Below, piece by piece: positions 1 through 6,086 of a stretch of DNA of 8,958 nucleotides. This DNA is from Peptococcaceae bacterium (lineage in GTDB: Bacteria; Bacillota; Peptococcia; Peptococcales; Peptococcaceae), in contig CAAEKP010000080.1 in the NCBI GenBank assembly GCA_900756555.1, forward strand, positions 1 to 8,958. Direction: 5' to 3'. The notes below the pieces were generated by a model. The model ran no database searches. It worked only from the letters and a program-made list of their open reading frames with translations, and had not been told where the DNA came from. A program made the position numbers and the translations under genes. Position 1 is the stretch's first letter. Each line of letters opens with the position of its first letter.

Positions 1-32
1 ATAAATCATACAAGTAAAACAATCAAATTCAG

Positions 33-38
33 AAAGGA
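33..38 (+). promoter_or_regulatory. Ribosome binding site that sets the transketolase N-subunit start
   Basis: The purine run AAAGGA lies 8 nt before the ATG at 47. Another in-frame ATG at 38 overlaps the last base of this run and has no ribosome binding site of its own at a usable distance. The start at 47 is therefore preferred. No promoter is visible in the 32 bases before it, so the promoter or an upstream cotranscribed gene lies outside the window. Confidence 0.75.
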
Positions 39-46
39 TGACATCT

Positions 47-925
47 ATGGCACAAGTTAGATTAGAAAGCGTTCCTGCTTTAATCGAAAAAGCCGGCGAA
101 ATCCGCAAAGGCATCGCCCGCTCCGCTCGTTATGCAGGCAACGTACACATCGGCGGCCCAATGTCTGCTGCCGATATCACCGTAGCGCTGTATTACAAAT
201 TTATGGGGTTTGACCCGGAAGACACGGAAAAACCAGACCGCGATATGTTCATTCTGAGCAAAGGGCACAACGGCATTCTGCTGTACAGCATCTTCTGCGA
301 TATGGGGATGTATGACTGGCATGAACTGTGGGACAACTACAATAAAATCGGCCACACCTTTGGCCCTCATCCAAACCGCAAACTGGTACGCGGCATTGAA
401 GTGTCCACCGGCTCTTTAGGCCACGGCCTGAACTGGTGCGCAGGCTTTGCACATGCCAACCGCAACGAAGGCATCACCTCCCGCATTTACTGCCTGCTGG
501 GTGACGGCGAAATGGAAGAAGGCTCCAACTGGGAAGCAATCATGTATGCTGCATCTCACAACCTGAGCAATATTGTTGCGATTGTGGATAACAACCACTG
601 CTCCGCTTCCTTTATGAGCGGCGAAAACATCAAATGGAATACCATGGCGGACTGCTGGCGCGCTTTTGGCTGGGATGTTATTGAAATTGACGGCAGCGAT
701 ATGTATGCCATTGATGAAGCACTGTCCAATCTGCCGCCAGTCGATTTTGCCAACCCAGGCAAACCAGTGTGCATCATCTCCAACACCATCAAAGGCCAGG
801 GTGTTTCTTACATGATGGAACGCGCTTACGCCTGGCATATCGGCGGATTTGATGATGAAAAACTGGCAGAAACCGAAGCTTTAATTGACGAATACACTGC
901 ACAGCAGCTGAAACGGAGGGGTTAA
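47..925 (+). CDS. Transketolase, N-terminal subunit (thiamine diphosphate-binding half)
   Basis: This is the first half of a split transketolase, 292 residues from the preferred ATG. With the C-terminal subunit it should move two-carbon ketol units between sugar phosphates in the cytoplasmic non-oxidative pentose phosphate pathway. Visible family marks are HIGGPMSAAD near residues 34-43, SKGHN at 71-75, TGSLGHGL at 121-128, and the thiamine-diphosphate/magnesium motif that opens with GDG at 152-154 and closes with VDNN at 180-183. The length is normal for the N half of two-gene transketolases. The stop is followed after one base by the start of the C-subunit gene, so the two are cotranscribed and probably translationally coupled. 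A related split enzyme such as 1-deoxyxylulose-5-phosphate synthase is less likely because the sequence follows the transketolase N-subunit pattern throughout. The exact sugar substrates cannot be read from sequence. Confidence 0.95.
   Translation: MAQVRLESVPALIEKAGEIRKGIARSARYAGNVHIGGPMSAADITVALYYKFMGFDPEDTEKPDRDMFILSKGHNGILLYSIFCDMGMYDWHELWDNYNKIGHTFGPHPNRKLVRGIEVSTGSLGHGLNWCAGFAHANRNEGITSRIYCLLGDGEMEEGSNWEAIMYAASHNLSNIVAIVDNNHCSASFMSGENIKWNTMADCWRAFGWDVIEIDGSDMYAIDEALSNLPPVDFANPGKPVCIISNTIKGQGVSYMMERAYAWHIGGFDDEKLAETEALIDEYTAQQLKRRG
915..921 (+). promoter_or_regulatory. Ribosome binding site of the transketolase C-subunit, inside the N-subunit gene
   Basis: GGAGGGG sits within the last codons of the N-subunit gene, 5 nt before the ATG at 927. 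It supports reinitiation or coupled translation, which would help keep the two subunits in equal amounts. Confidence 0.8.
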
Positions 926-926
926 A

Positions 927-1892
927 ATGGCAGGGTTTACCTTTAATATTACTGATATGGCTGCCATGATGAATGCCAAAGACATGGTAACCAAAAAAAT
1001 CGTGGAACTGGTAAAAACCAATCCAAAAGTATGTTACATCAACTCGGACGGTACCGGCCACAGCGGCCCAATCCGTGAAATTTATGACCAGTATCCAGAC
1101 CGCGTGCTGGACGTTGGGATTGCAGAAATGAATCTGGTAACCATGGCTGCCGCTATGGCCAAAAAAGGCTACATCCCGTTTGGGCAGACCTTTGGTCCGT
1201 TCCTGTGTGTGCGCGCCTTAGACCAGATTCACAACGACCTGGCTTACAATGACCTGCCAGTGCGTTTAATTGGCACCCATGGCGGTTTAACCTCCGGCTA
1301 TGGCCCAACACACAACACCATCATTGAGTTTGGCGTTATGAACTCTATTCCAAACATGACCATGATTGCACCTTGCGACGCAAATCAGTGCGTAAAGATG
1401 CTGGAAGCCTCCCTGACCTATCCCGGCCCAATTTACATTCGTATTCCTCGCGGTGAAGAACCAGCGGTTTACAATGCAGATTACGACTATGTAATCGGGA
1501 AAGCTATTCAGGTAAAAGAAGGCAAAGACGCTACCATCATTGCCACCGGTTCCGGCGTGTACAACAGCTTGCAGGCTGCATTGCAGTTACAGGAACAGGG
1601 GCTGGACGTTGCTGTTATTGACATGCACACCATCAAACCAATTGATAAAGACGCTATCATCAAAGCAGCACAAACCACCCGCAACCTGATTACTGTGGAA
1701 GACCACAACGTACTGGGCGGTCTGGGCAGCATTGTAGCCGACGTGCTGATGGAAGCTGGCGTACCAGCTCGCCTGAAAAAAATCGGCATTCAGGATCAGT
1801 TTATCTCCCTGGGCTATCCAGAAGAAATTTATCCATATCTGGGCTTTGACGCAGCCGGCATTGCCAAAACCGTGCTGGAATTCTGCAAATAA
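927..1892 (+). CDS. Transketolase, C-terminal subunit (pyrimidine-binding and C-terminal domains)
   Basis: This is the second half of the split transketolase, 321 residues. It carries the pyrimidine-binding domain (about residues 15-180) and the transketolase C-terminal domain (about 190-310). Visible marks are SDGTGHSG at 40-47; GIAEMN at 64-69, where E67 is the expected catalytic glutamate that activates thiamine diphosphate; FGQTFGPF at 85-92; GTHGG at 116-120; GPTHN at 126-130; and YIRIPRG at 170-176. The C-terminal domain starts near IGKAIQVKEGKDATIIATGS. The active site should form between this subunit and the N subunit. The gene starts one base after the upstream stop and is followed by a strong hairpin at 1924-1971, so the operon ends here. 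No truncation or frameshift is seen. Confidence 0.95.
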   Translation: MAGFTFNITDMAAMMNAKDMVTKKIVELVKTNPKVCYINSDGTGHSGPIREIYDQYPDRVLDVGIAEMNLVTMAAAMAKKGYIPFGQTFGPFLCVRALDQIHNDLAYNDLPVRLIGTHGGLTSGYGPTHNTIIEFGVMNSIPNMTMIAPCDANQCVKMLEASLTYPGPIYIRIPRGEEPAVYNADYDYVIGKAIQVKEGKDATIIATGSGVYNSLQAALQLQEQGLDVAVIDMHTIKPIDKDAIIKAAQTTRNLITVEDHNVLGGLGSIVADVLMEAGVPARLKKIGIQDQFISLGYPEEIYPYLGFDAAGIAKTVLEFCK

Positions 1893-1923
1893 TATTTCGC
1901 CCTCCCTACATTCCTATATATAA

Positions 1924-1971
1924 AAAGCAAAAGAGTCGTTTCACCTTTACGTGAAGCGGCTCTTTTGCTTT
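1924..1971. terminator. Bidirectional intrinsic terminator between convergent genes
   Basis: Arms 1924-1944 and 1951-1971 can form a 21-bp stem with only two G-U wobbles in the plus-strand RNA, around the 6-nt loop CTTTAC. The stem starts with an A-rich tract and ends with a T-rich tract. On the plus strand the U-rich end is GCTTTATT; on the minus strand it is GCTTTTTAT. It lies between the transketolase stop (1892) and the stop of the minus-strand Rpn nuclease (1999), so it probably serves both. The 106-bp gap holds nothing else. Confidence 0.85.
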
Positions 1972-1998
1972 ATTGCATGGGTAAATTGCAGATATCCT

Positions 1999-2970
1999 TT
2001 ACACCGTGCACTCCATCTGTAACTGTCTTTCCAGAGCCTGCACCGTATCCAGCGGCAAGCCGGAACATTTTGCAACCGTTTCGCAGGAAATCGTTTTTTC
2101 CTGCAACATGCTTTTTGCAATTTCAATAGAACGCTCCGTTCTTCCTTCTGCTTTTCCTTCTGTTCGTCCTTCTGTTTTGCAGTCTTTCTTCATCTCATCC
2201 CATGCTTCACACATATTAATTTCCCCTTTCTCATTTTTAATATGCTGTTTTAATTTCAAATGTGTGCAGTGTTCAATCACACTCACGGCTGTTTCATCTA
2301 TACTACGGTAGGCTTCACTGCGCATAAGCTCTGCCATGCTCTTTTTGTCTTTTGAATATTTGATAAATTCCAGCACCTGACGCAGGTTTGTGTGAAACTT
2401 TTCAAAATCTTCGGCTTTCAGTTGTGCCGGAGTTATTAGTTTTATCCTGTAGTCATCCACCAGCAACTTCAATGTTTCATCTTCCAGCTGCATCATTTCA
2501 TGTAAGCTCGTGGGGCCATCCCATCGGTCAGCGCCAAAGTAGATTACTAGGGTGATAACCGGCATGAGCTTATCCTTCTTGTGAAAGCCGGAGAGATATT
2601 CTGCGCCGGTGGCAGCATCCTTATCGGCTTTATGTTGCATGGCGATATCCCGCAGCTGTTTATCATAGGTAAGCGCATCATATAAAAGATTGCGCACTGG
2701 CATGGCATAGTGAATCTCTGTTTGATTCTCAATGCCCAGGATTGCATAAGCGCGGTTATCGTCCTCCATGGCAATCAGACATTTCAGCACATCCCGCGTT
2801 TTTTGTACCGGCGCTTCATTCCTAAAAGTTGCGGTTGCCACTGCATCTAAGGGACGGAGATGCTCCGGGCGGATAATGGGGTTGCCATCGTGGATGAAAT
2901 AATTGAAGACATCAGCAAAAATGCGGCTGTCCTCTAAATACTGTTTTGTAATCGTGTCAATACGACTCAT
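1999..2970 (-). CDS. Rpn family recombination-promoting nuclease / PD-(D/E)XK family putative transposase
   Basis: This 323-residue protein has the layout of Bacillota Rpn/PDDEXK proteins, which resemble transposases but are thought to be DNA endonucleases that promote RecA-independent recombination. The N terminus has the usual TKQYLEDSRIFADVFNYF block (8-25). The nuclease core is seen as RDVLK with D60, then AILGIENQTEIHYAMP (76-91) with E81 and Q83 as candidate catalytic residues, followed by VRNLLYDALTYDKQ. The C-terminal 60 residues have an EGRTEGKAEGRTER run (267-280) and a helical tail ending in SGLPLDTVQALERQL, as is common in this family. Start choice: AAAGGA is 9 nt before the ATG. 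It stands alone between a terminator and a non-coding gap, with no inverted repeats or target duplications, so it is not part of an intact insertion sequence. Family assignment is confident; activity is not proven. Confidence 0.85.
   Translation of the reverse strand: MSRIDTITKQYLEDSRIFADVFNYFIHDGNPIIRPEHLRPLDAVATATFRNEAPVQKTRDVLKCLIAMEDDNRAYAILGIENQTEIHYAMPVRNLLYDALTYDKQLRDIAMQHKADKDAATGAEYLSGFHKKDKLMPVITLVIYFGADRWDGPTSLHEMMQLEDETLKLLVDDYRIKLITPAQLKAEDFEKFHTNLRQVLEFIKYSKDKKSMAELMRSEAYRSIDETAVSVIEHCTHLKLKQHIKNEKGEINMCEAWDEMKKDCKTEGRTEGKAEGRTERSIEIAKSMLQEKTISCETVAKCSGLPLDTVQALERQLQMECTV
2138..2173 (-). repeat. Three tandem 12-nt units coding EG(R/K)(T/A) in the Rpn tail
   Basis: On the plus strand the units are GTTCTTCCTTCT, GCTTTTCCTTCT and GTTCGTCCTTCT. 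They encode the charged EGRTEGKAEGRT linker between the nuclease domain and the C-terminal helices. Because units are multiples of three, slippage would change linker length without breaking the frame. Confidence 0.7.
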
Positions 2971-3055
2971 TTGAATCAGTCCTTTGCATAAAAATCAGGA
3001 ATATACAAAGGCGTGTTGTATTGTAAGCTGCGTGTACCTGTAGTTCCTTGACAAT

Positions 3056-3084
3056 ATTATACAGTTAGTAATAAGGAATTGCAA
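3056..3084 (-). promoter_or_regulatory. Candidate sigma-70 type promoter of the Rpn nuclease gene
   Basis: Read on the minus strand there is TTGCAA (3084-3079), a 17-bp spacer and a perfect TATAAT (3061-3056). Transcription would start near 3049, giving an untranslated leader of about 80 nt before the start at 2970. The -10 and spacing are good and the -35 matches at 4 of 6 bases. Apart from this promoter and the hairpin at 3104-3117, nothing recognisable is seen in 2971-3152. Confidence 0.45.
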
Positions 3085-3103
3085 GAGATATTTAGTAATT
3101 TCT

Positions 3104-3117
3104 GGAACGCAAGTTCC
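3104..3117. other. Small inverted repeat downstream of the HD-domain gene
   Basis: GGAAC-GCAA-GTTCC is a perfect 5-bp stem with a 4-nt loop, 36 bp beyond the HD gene stop and just upstream of the candidate Rpn promoter. It lacks a convincing U-tract on either strand, so it is at best a weak terminator or RNA 3'-end structure; it could also be a protein-binding site. Confidence 0.3.
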
Positions 3118-3152
3118 GACAATATTTGCAACAGAAACTATTACCTAACGCT

Positions 3153-3794
3153 CTATTTAAAATTTCTCCCCGCCAGCAGCACATCAATGGAACCCAACAC
3201 ACTGCACAGGTGATACTCTATCAGATACAATGCGCTACTGCACTCTGGATATTGCCGTTTGGCCTCTGCCAGCAGCGGCAGAATGTGCATCCTTGTTTCG
3301 TCTATGTAAGAGCGCAGCTTTTGCGGCGAGAACCCCCACACCATAAAGGATACATTGTTGCACCGATCCAGCAGCTTGGTCAGCACTGCTTCCCGGTTGC
3401 CCGCCAGCGCTGCAAAATATCTGGCTCTGGCCTCCGCCTTTGTCTCACCGCCCTGCACATGAAAGGTCAGCAGGCGTACAGCATTCTGCACTGCTTTCCC
3501 CACAGGCAGTTCCTCCGGCGGCACAGCGCAATCCTCGCTCACATCGTGCAATAAAATAACAGCCAGCAAATCATCTTCCACCAAACCCAAGGCCAGCGCA
3601 TGGCAGGCCATGTTCAGCGGATGTGCAATATATGGCACACTGCCGCTGCCCTTGCGCACCTGCCCGGCGTGATGCTCCCGGGCAAAAGGCAAGGCTTTCT
3701 GCGTCTGCAACAATCCATAACGTTGGGCATAGTTTTTGATGTAAGTGTACATTTGCGTTTCATCATAAGGCTGCTCGCCTGATTTCATAATCAT
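3153..3794 (-). CDS. Stand-alone HD-domain hydrolase, Mesh1/SpoT-hydrolase-like
   Basis: This 213-residue soluble protein consists mainly of one HD metal-dependent phosphohydrolase domain. It has the signature of the hydrolase half of RelA/SpoT enzymes and of the small alarmone hydrolase Mesh1: HAGQVRKG (42-49), YIAHP with H58, LLHDVSED with H83, D84, E87 and D88, and KLLDRCNN with D143 and N147. The D-x3-N spacing matches that seen in Mesh1. These would bind the manganese ion and could remove the 3'-pyrophosphate from (p)ppGpp or a related nucleotide. No synthetase, TGS or ACT domain follows, so it is not a full-length Rel. About 60 C-terminal residues are helical and unassigned. The first ATG is kept because GGAGGAGG precedes it closely; the ATG two codons on is also possible. 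It lies 29 bp after the SRPBCC gene, in one operon. Substrate is inferred; other HD nucleotidases remain possible. Confidence 0.8.
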   Translation of the reverse strand: MIMKSGEQPYDETQMYTYIKNYAQRYGLLQTQKALPFAREHHAGQVRKGSGSVPYIAHPLNMACHALALGLVEDDLLAVILLHDVSEDCAVPPEELPVGKAVQNAVRLLTFHVQGGETKAEARARYFAALAGNREAVLTKLLDRCNNVSFMVWGFSPQKLRSYIDETRMHILPLLAEAKRQYPECSSALYLIEYHLCSVLGSIDVLLAGRNFK

Positions 3795-3823
3795 ACTACC
3801 TCCTCCTCACAAAATCAGGCTGT

Positions 3824-4216
3824 TTACAACAATGCTTTCCGCAAATCTGCAATATATTGCGCCTGCTGTTTTTTCAGAAATGTCTTCACGAAAGGTCTCA
3901 TAAATAATTTTTTTGCAGTAACGGTTTCCGTAAAATCAATCTCTGTTTGTGCACCTTTCGGATAAAATACACCGCACCAATGACCCTGCATATTACCGTT
4001 CTCTAAATCAAACTCCCAACGTTTATATGGCTCAAAAACGGTAGTGGTAAATGTTGTCGCATAGCCCTCTTTAGTATATTCTATAAATTCTGTCTCGCTC
4101 AAAACCTCAATCTTGCTTAAATCGCTGCGCCATGCATAATGTTCAAGGGAAGTCACTGTTTCCCATACGGTTTGAATATCACTATCAAAAACTGCTTTTA
4201 CATTAGAAACGGTCAT
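3824..4216 (-). CDS. SRPBCC family protein (START/polyketide-cyclase fold)
   Basis: This 130-residue protein reads as a single SRPBCC domain, a fold with a deep pocket for lipids or other hydrophobic ligands. The start MTVSNVKAVFDSDIQTVWET is the typical first strand plus helix; HYAWRSDLSKIEVL (about 27-40), the alternating strands through the middle (GYATTFTTTVFEPYKRWEFDL), and a long amphipathic C-terminal helix (MRPFVKTFLKKQQAQYIADL) complete the fold. No signal peptide or membrane segment is present, so it is cytoplasmic. AGGAGG is 8 nt before the ATG. It is the first gene of a two-gene unit with the HD hydrolase and is insulated upstream by the hairpin at 4291-4343. The ligand cannot be inferred; members of this family are often annotated only by fold. 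Confidence 0.8.
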   Translation of the reverse strand: MTVSNVKAVFDSDIQTVWETVTSLEHYAWRSDLSKIEVLSETEFIEYTKEGYATTFTTTVFEPYKRWEFDLENGNMQGHWCGVFYPKGAQTEIDFTETVTAKKLFMRPFVKTFLKKQQAQYIADLRKALL

Positions 4217-4290
4217 ACCTGATTCCTCCTTCTTCTTTCATGTAGTTTCCTCTAGCATACCACACAATGCAGCTATATACCAGCAATCAT

Positions 4291-4345
4291 AAAAGAGAGC
4301 CGTTGGCTGATGAAATATCTCCATCAGCCAACGGCTCTCTTTTTT
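4291..4345 (-). terminator. Perfect 22-bp terminator hairpin of the transglutaminase operon
   Basis: Arms 4291-4312 and 4322-4343 are perfectly complementary, around the 9-nt loop AAATATCTC. The stem begins AAAAGAGAGCCG and ends CGGCTCTCTTTT. The plus strand continues to a six-T run (4340-4345); the minus strand has four Ts within the stem end. It lies just beyond the stop of the minus-strand membrane-protein gene (4366) and upstream of the SRPBCC gene, so its main job is probably to end the 5397-4366 operon, although it could act in both directions. The remaining 149-bp gap (4217-4365) also has an extended -10-like TGGTATGCT on the minus strand near 4254-4262, a possible SRPBCC promoter lacking a clear -35. 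Confidence 0.85.
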
Positions 4346-4365
4346 ACAATAACAACTGTTTCGCC

Positions 4366-4779
4366 TTATCCACGCAAAATCATCACAATTTGAGACAGCG
4401 CCATACCCAAACCCACCATCAGGAACACAATCCCCATGGTATGCATACGGCTCTGTTTCTTTTCCAGTTCTTCATACTTAGATGCCCGCATCATGATAAC
4501 ACCGCAGCTGCCCATCAAGACATAACACAGCACCTGCAGCCAGCCATAAACCGGCTGTCCATAGGTAGAGCCTGAGGCAAAACTGATAACAACTGCAATA
4601 AGGGCAACCACAGCGGCAAAGCCGTAGTAACGCTGCCGTTTTTTATGGCGTTCCTTCTCCTGCCGGGCTGCTTCCGCTTTTTGCTCCTTCTTTAACTGAG
4701 AAGCTGTTTTCTTAGGCGCAGCAGCGGTTTCTGCCGCGCTTGCTGGTTTGTTTGGTTTCTGGTTCTTTTTCTTACTCAT
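4366..4779 (-). CDS. Small membrane protein with lysine-rich N-terminal tail, function unknown
   Basis: I do not recognise a named family. The 137-residue product has about 50 hydrophilic N-terminal residues rich in Lys, Ala, Glu and Arg (SKKKNQKPNKPASAAE and then a charged helical stretch to KKRQRYYG). Three predicted membrane segments follow, at about 52-68, 77-97 and 114-135, with a charged loop KYEELEKKQSR (101-111) between the second and third. By the positive-inside rule the lysine tail and this loop should both face the cytoplasm. AGAGGAG precedes the ATG by 5 nt and lies within the 12-bp gap after the transglutaminase gene, so the two are cotranscribed. The tail could bind nucleic acid, anionic lipid or a partner protein; that is inference only. 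The coding frame is supported by the ribosome binding site, hydrophobicity pattern and operon position. Confidence 0.75.
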   Translation of the reverse strand: MSKKKNQKPNKPASAAETAAAPKKTASQLKKEQKAEAARQEKERHKKRQRYYGFAAVVALIAVVISFASGSTYGQPVYGWLQVLCYVLMGSCGVIMMRASKYEELEKKQSRMHTMGIVFLMVGLGMALSQIVMILRG

Positions 4780-4791
4780 AAATTCTCCTCT

Positions 4792-5397
4792 TTACAGCCG
4801 ATCTGGCAATTTGCATTTTAATACTTCCTGACAATCTGTATTTTCTGCCAATACTTTGGTGGTGGCAACCGGCGGTTCCGCATAGATGGTTGGATAATCC
4901 ACCTCGTCCATTTCCGGGCGAATGGCAAACACCAGCTGCTCTTTCTCCGGCGCATCCACTTCAAACACAGCCTCTTTCCCCGGCAGATTGCCGCGGGCAT
5001 CCACACGCACCCATTTCTGCAAATCAGACAGGTACACCGCATTCAGCGCATGAATAATATGATCGTTGGCCCGCGCTAAACGCTGATAGCACAAACCGGT
5101 GGCAATGCCCTGGCTGCGCAGCAATGCCGCTAACAGCATGGATTTTACATAGCAGACCCCTTCACCCTCCGCCAGTGCTTCTGACGCGGTGTGGGTAATT
5201 TTATGGCTGCTGATATCGCCGGAATGAGGGATACTGTCCCGCACAAAATCAAAGGCTGCTTTTATCTTCTCCCGTTCATTGCTGCAATCTGCAAACAGCT
5301 CTGCTGCTTTCTGCTGAATCAATGGATTCTGCCAGTCAATATAATGGCTGGAAGCCAGATAGTCCTGCATGGTTTCTTTTTCTAACTGATACTTCAT
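4792..5397 (-). CDS. Transglutaminase-like domain protein (predicted cysteine protease/acyltransferase fold)
   Basis: This 201-residue protein has a transglutaminase-like core with all three expected catalytic residues: C82 in GEGVCYVKS, H116 in IIHALNAVY, and D133 in WVRVDARGN. The helix before it (EREKIKAAFDFVRDSIPHS, about 41-59) is also typical. Bacterial members are usually proteases, peptidases or amidases rather than protein cross-linkers. No signal peptide or membrane span is present, so it should act in the cytoplasm. The last 55 residues are outside the core and unassigned. AAGGAG lies 9 nt before the ATG. It is the first gene of a unit with the small membrane protein 12 bp downstream, which may bring it to the membrane. 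Its promoter region is shared with the divergent flavodoxin gene. Confidence 0.87.
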   Translation of the reverse strand: MKYQLEKETMQDYLASSHYIDWQNPLIQQKAAELFADCSNEREKIKAAFDFVRDSIPHSGDISSHKITHTASEALAEGEGVCYVKSMLLAALLRSQGIATGLCYQRLARANDHIIHALNAVYLSDLQKWVRVDARGNLPGKEAVFEVDAPEKEQLVFAIRPEMDEVDYPTIYAEPPVATTKVLAENTDCQEVLKCKLPDRL

Positions 5398-5428
5398 TAA
5401 AAACGTCTCCTTCCTGATGCTTTCTATC

Positions 5429-5434
5429 AGTATA
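5429..5434 (-). promoter_or_regulatory. Candidate -10 element for the transglutaminase operon
   Basis: TATACT on the minus strand is a good -10 hexamer about 31 bp before the start codon. At 17-bp spacing the -35 would be TTTTCC, which is poor, so an activator may be needed or the call may be wrong. It lies between the arms of the inverted repeat CCTTCCTG/CAGGAAGG (5409-5416 and 5446-5453). Confidence 0.4.
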
Positions 5435-5477
5435 CCGCATTTTAGCAGGAAGGAAAAGAATTTCTTCGGTTTTCCCC

Positions 5478-5504
5478 TTGACTTCCTGATAAATCGTGTA
5501 TAAT
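5478..5504 (+). promoter_or_regulatory. Candidate promoter of the flavodoxin gene
   Basis: TTGACT (5478-5483) and a perfect TATAAT (5499-5504) are separated by 15 bp, shorter than the ideal 17. Transcription would begin near 5511, about 33 nt before the start codon. The spacer holds a second copy of CTTCCTGAT, which also occurs at 5410-5418. Confidence 0.6.
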
Positions 5505-5528
5505 AGTAATAAGAAATTCTATATTCTC

Positions 5529-5535
5529 AAGGAGG
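5529..5535 (+). promoter_or_regulatory. Ribosome binding site that sets the flavodoxin start
   Basis: AAGGAGG lies 8 nt before the ATG at 5544. An in-frame GTG at 5496 opens a longer reading frame, but it falls within the promoter and has no ribosome binding site, so 5544 is the real start. Confidence 0.9.
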
Positions 5536-5543
5536 CTTTTTTC

Positions 5544-6074
5544 ATGAAATATGCAATTTTATACGATAGCCACAGCGGCAATACCGCTCATGTGGCACAA
5601 ACCATCCGCCACGCTCTGCCACAGGACGACTGCCTGTGCTTCTACTCCACCATTGAGGCGTTAAAACATCCAGATAAATTTGCCGATGCTGATTTAATCT
5701 TCTACGGCTTCTGGACAGACCGCCAGGACTGCGCTGAAAAATCGCAGCAAGTGCTGCCTACTCTGCCAGCCACCAAAATTGCATTATTTGGCACTGCCAG
5801 CTTCGGCGCAGGCGAAGAATATTTCCAAAGTATTCTGGCTAATGTGGCAAAACATCTGCCAGAAGGCGCTACTGTAGTGGACAGCTTCATGTGCGTGGGC
5901 AAAATGCCAATGACGGTTGAAGAACAGTATCTGAAACTGCTGCATGACCCAGTGATGGGTGAACAGGCTCAAACTATGCTGAAAACATACGAAACCGTAA
6001 AAGGTCATCCAACTGCAGAAGAATTAGACGCGGCCGCTGCCTTTGCAACAAAACTGTACAACGCAGTAAAATAA
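5544..6074 (+). CDS. Flavodoxin family protein, BilS-like
   Basis: This 176-residue cytoplasmic protein has a flavodoxin fold. The FMN phosphate loop is visible at the N terminus as YDSHSGNTAHVAQT, with S9-H10-S11-G12-N13-T14. Further marks are FYGFWTD (53-59), LFGTASFGAGEEYF (81-94), and SFMCVGKMPM (114-123) followed by VEEQYLKLL, with HPTAEEL near the C terminus. From memory, the GFWTD / FGTAxFG / CxGKMPM combination is the pattern of the BilS flavodoxin subfamily, which accompanies the bilirubin reductase BilR in gut bacteria. That match is recollection, not a search, and no bilR-type old-yellow-enzyme gene is in this window. It should carry FMN and transfer electrons to a partner reductase or radical enzyme. 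It has its own promoter (5478-5504) and terminator (6087-6123), so it is monocistronic. Flavodoxin family is confident; the BilS subfamily is moderate. Confidence 0.9.
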   Translation: MKYAILYDSHSGNTAHVAQTIRHALPQDDCLCFYSTIEALKHPDKFADADLIFYGFWTDRQDCAEKSQQVLPTLPATKIALFGTASFGAGEEYFQSILANVAKHLPEGATVVDSFMCVGKMPMTVEEQYLKLLHDPVMGEQAQTMLKTYETVKGHPTAEELDAAAAFATKLYNAVK

Positions 6075-6086
6075 CCATCCACAGAC

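Noticed and set aside
38..46. Upstream ATG at 38 as the transketolase N-subunit start
   Set aside because: It overlaps the ribosome binding site that correctly serves the ATG at 47.
1999..2970. Intact insertion sequence around the transposase-like Rpn gene
   Set aside because: No terminal inverted repeats or target duplications are visible, and the protein is of the Rpn nuclease type rather than a DDE transposase.
3048..3074. Perfect TTGACA on the plus strand with TAATAA 15 bp downstream as a plus-strand promoter
   Set aside because: There is no plus-strand gene downstream, and the region overlaps a better minus-strand promoter for the Rpn gene.
3126..3554. Plus-strand open frame opposite the HD hydrolase gene
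   Set aside because: The minus frame has clear HD motifs and a good ribosome binding site; the plus frame has neither.
5496..5543. Longer flavodoxin starting at the GTG at 5496
   Set aside because: The extra codons overlap the TATAAT promoter element, and the AAGGAGG at 5529-5535 points to the ATG at 5544, where the typical flavodoxin N terminus begins.
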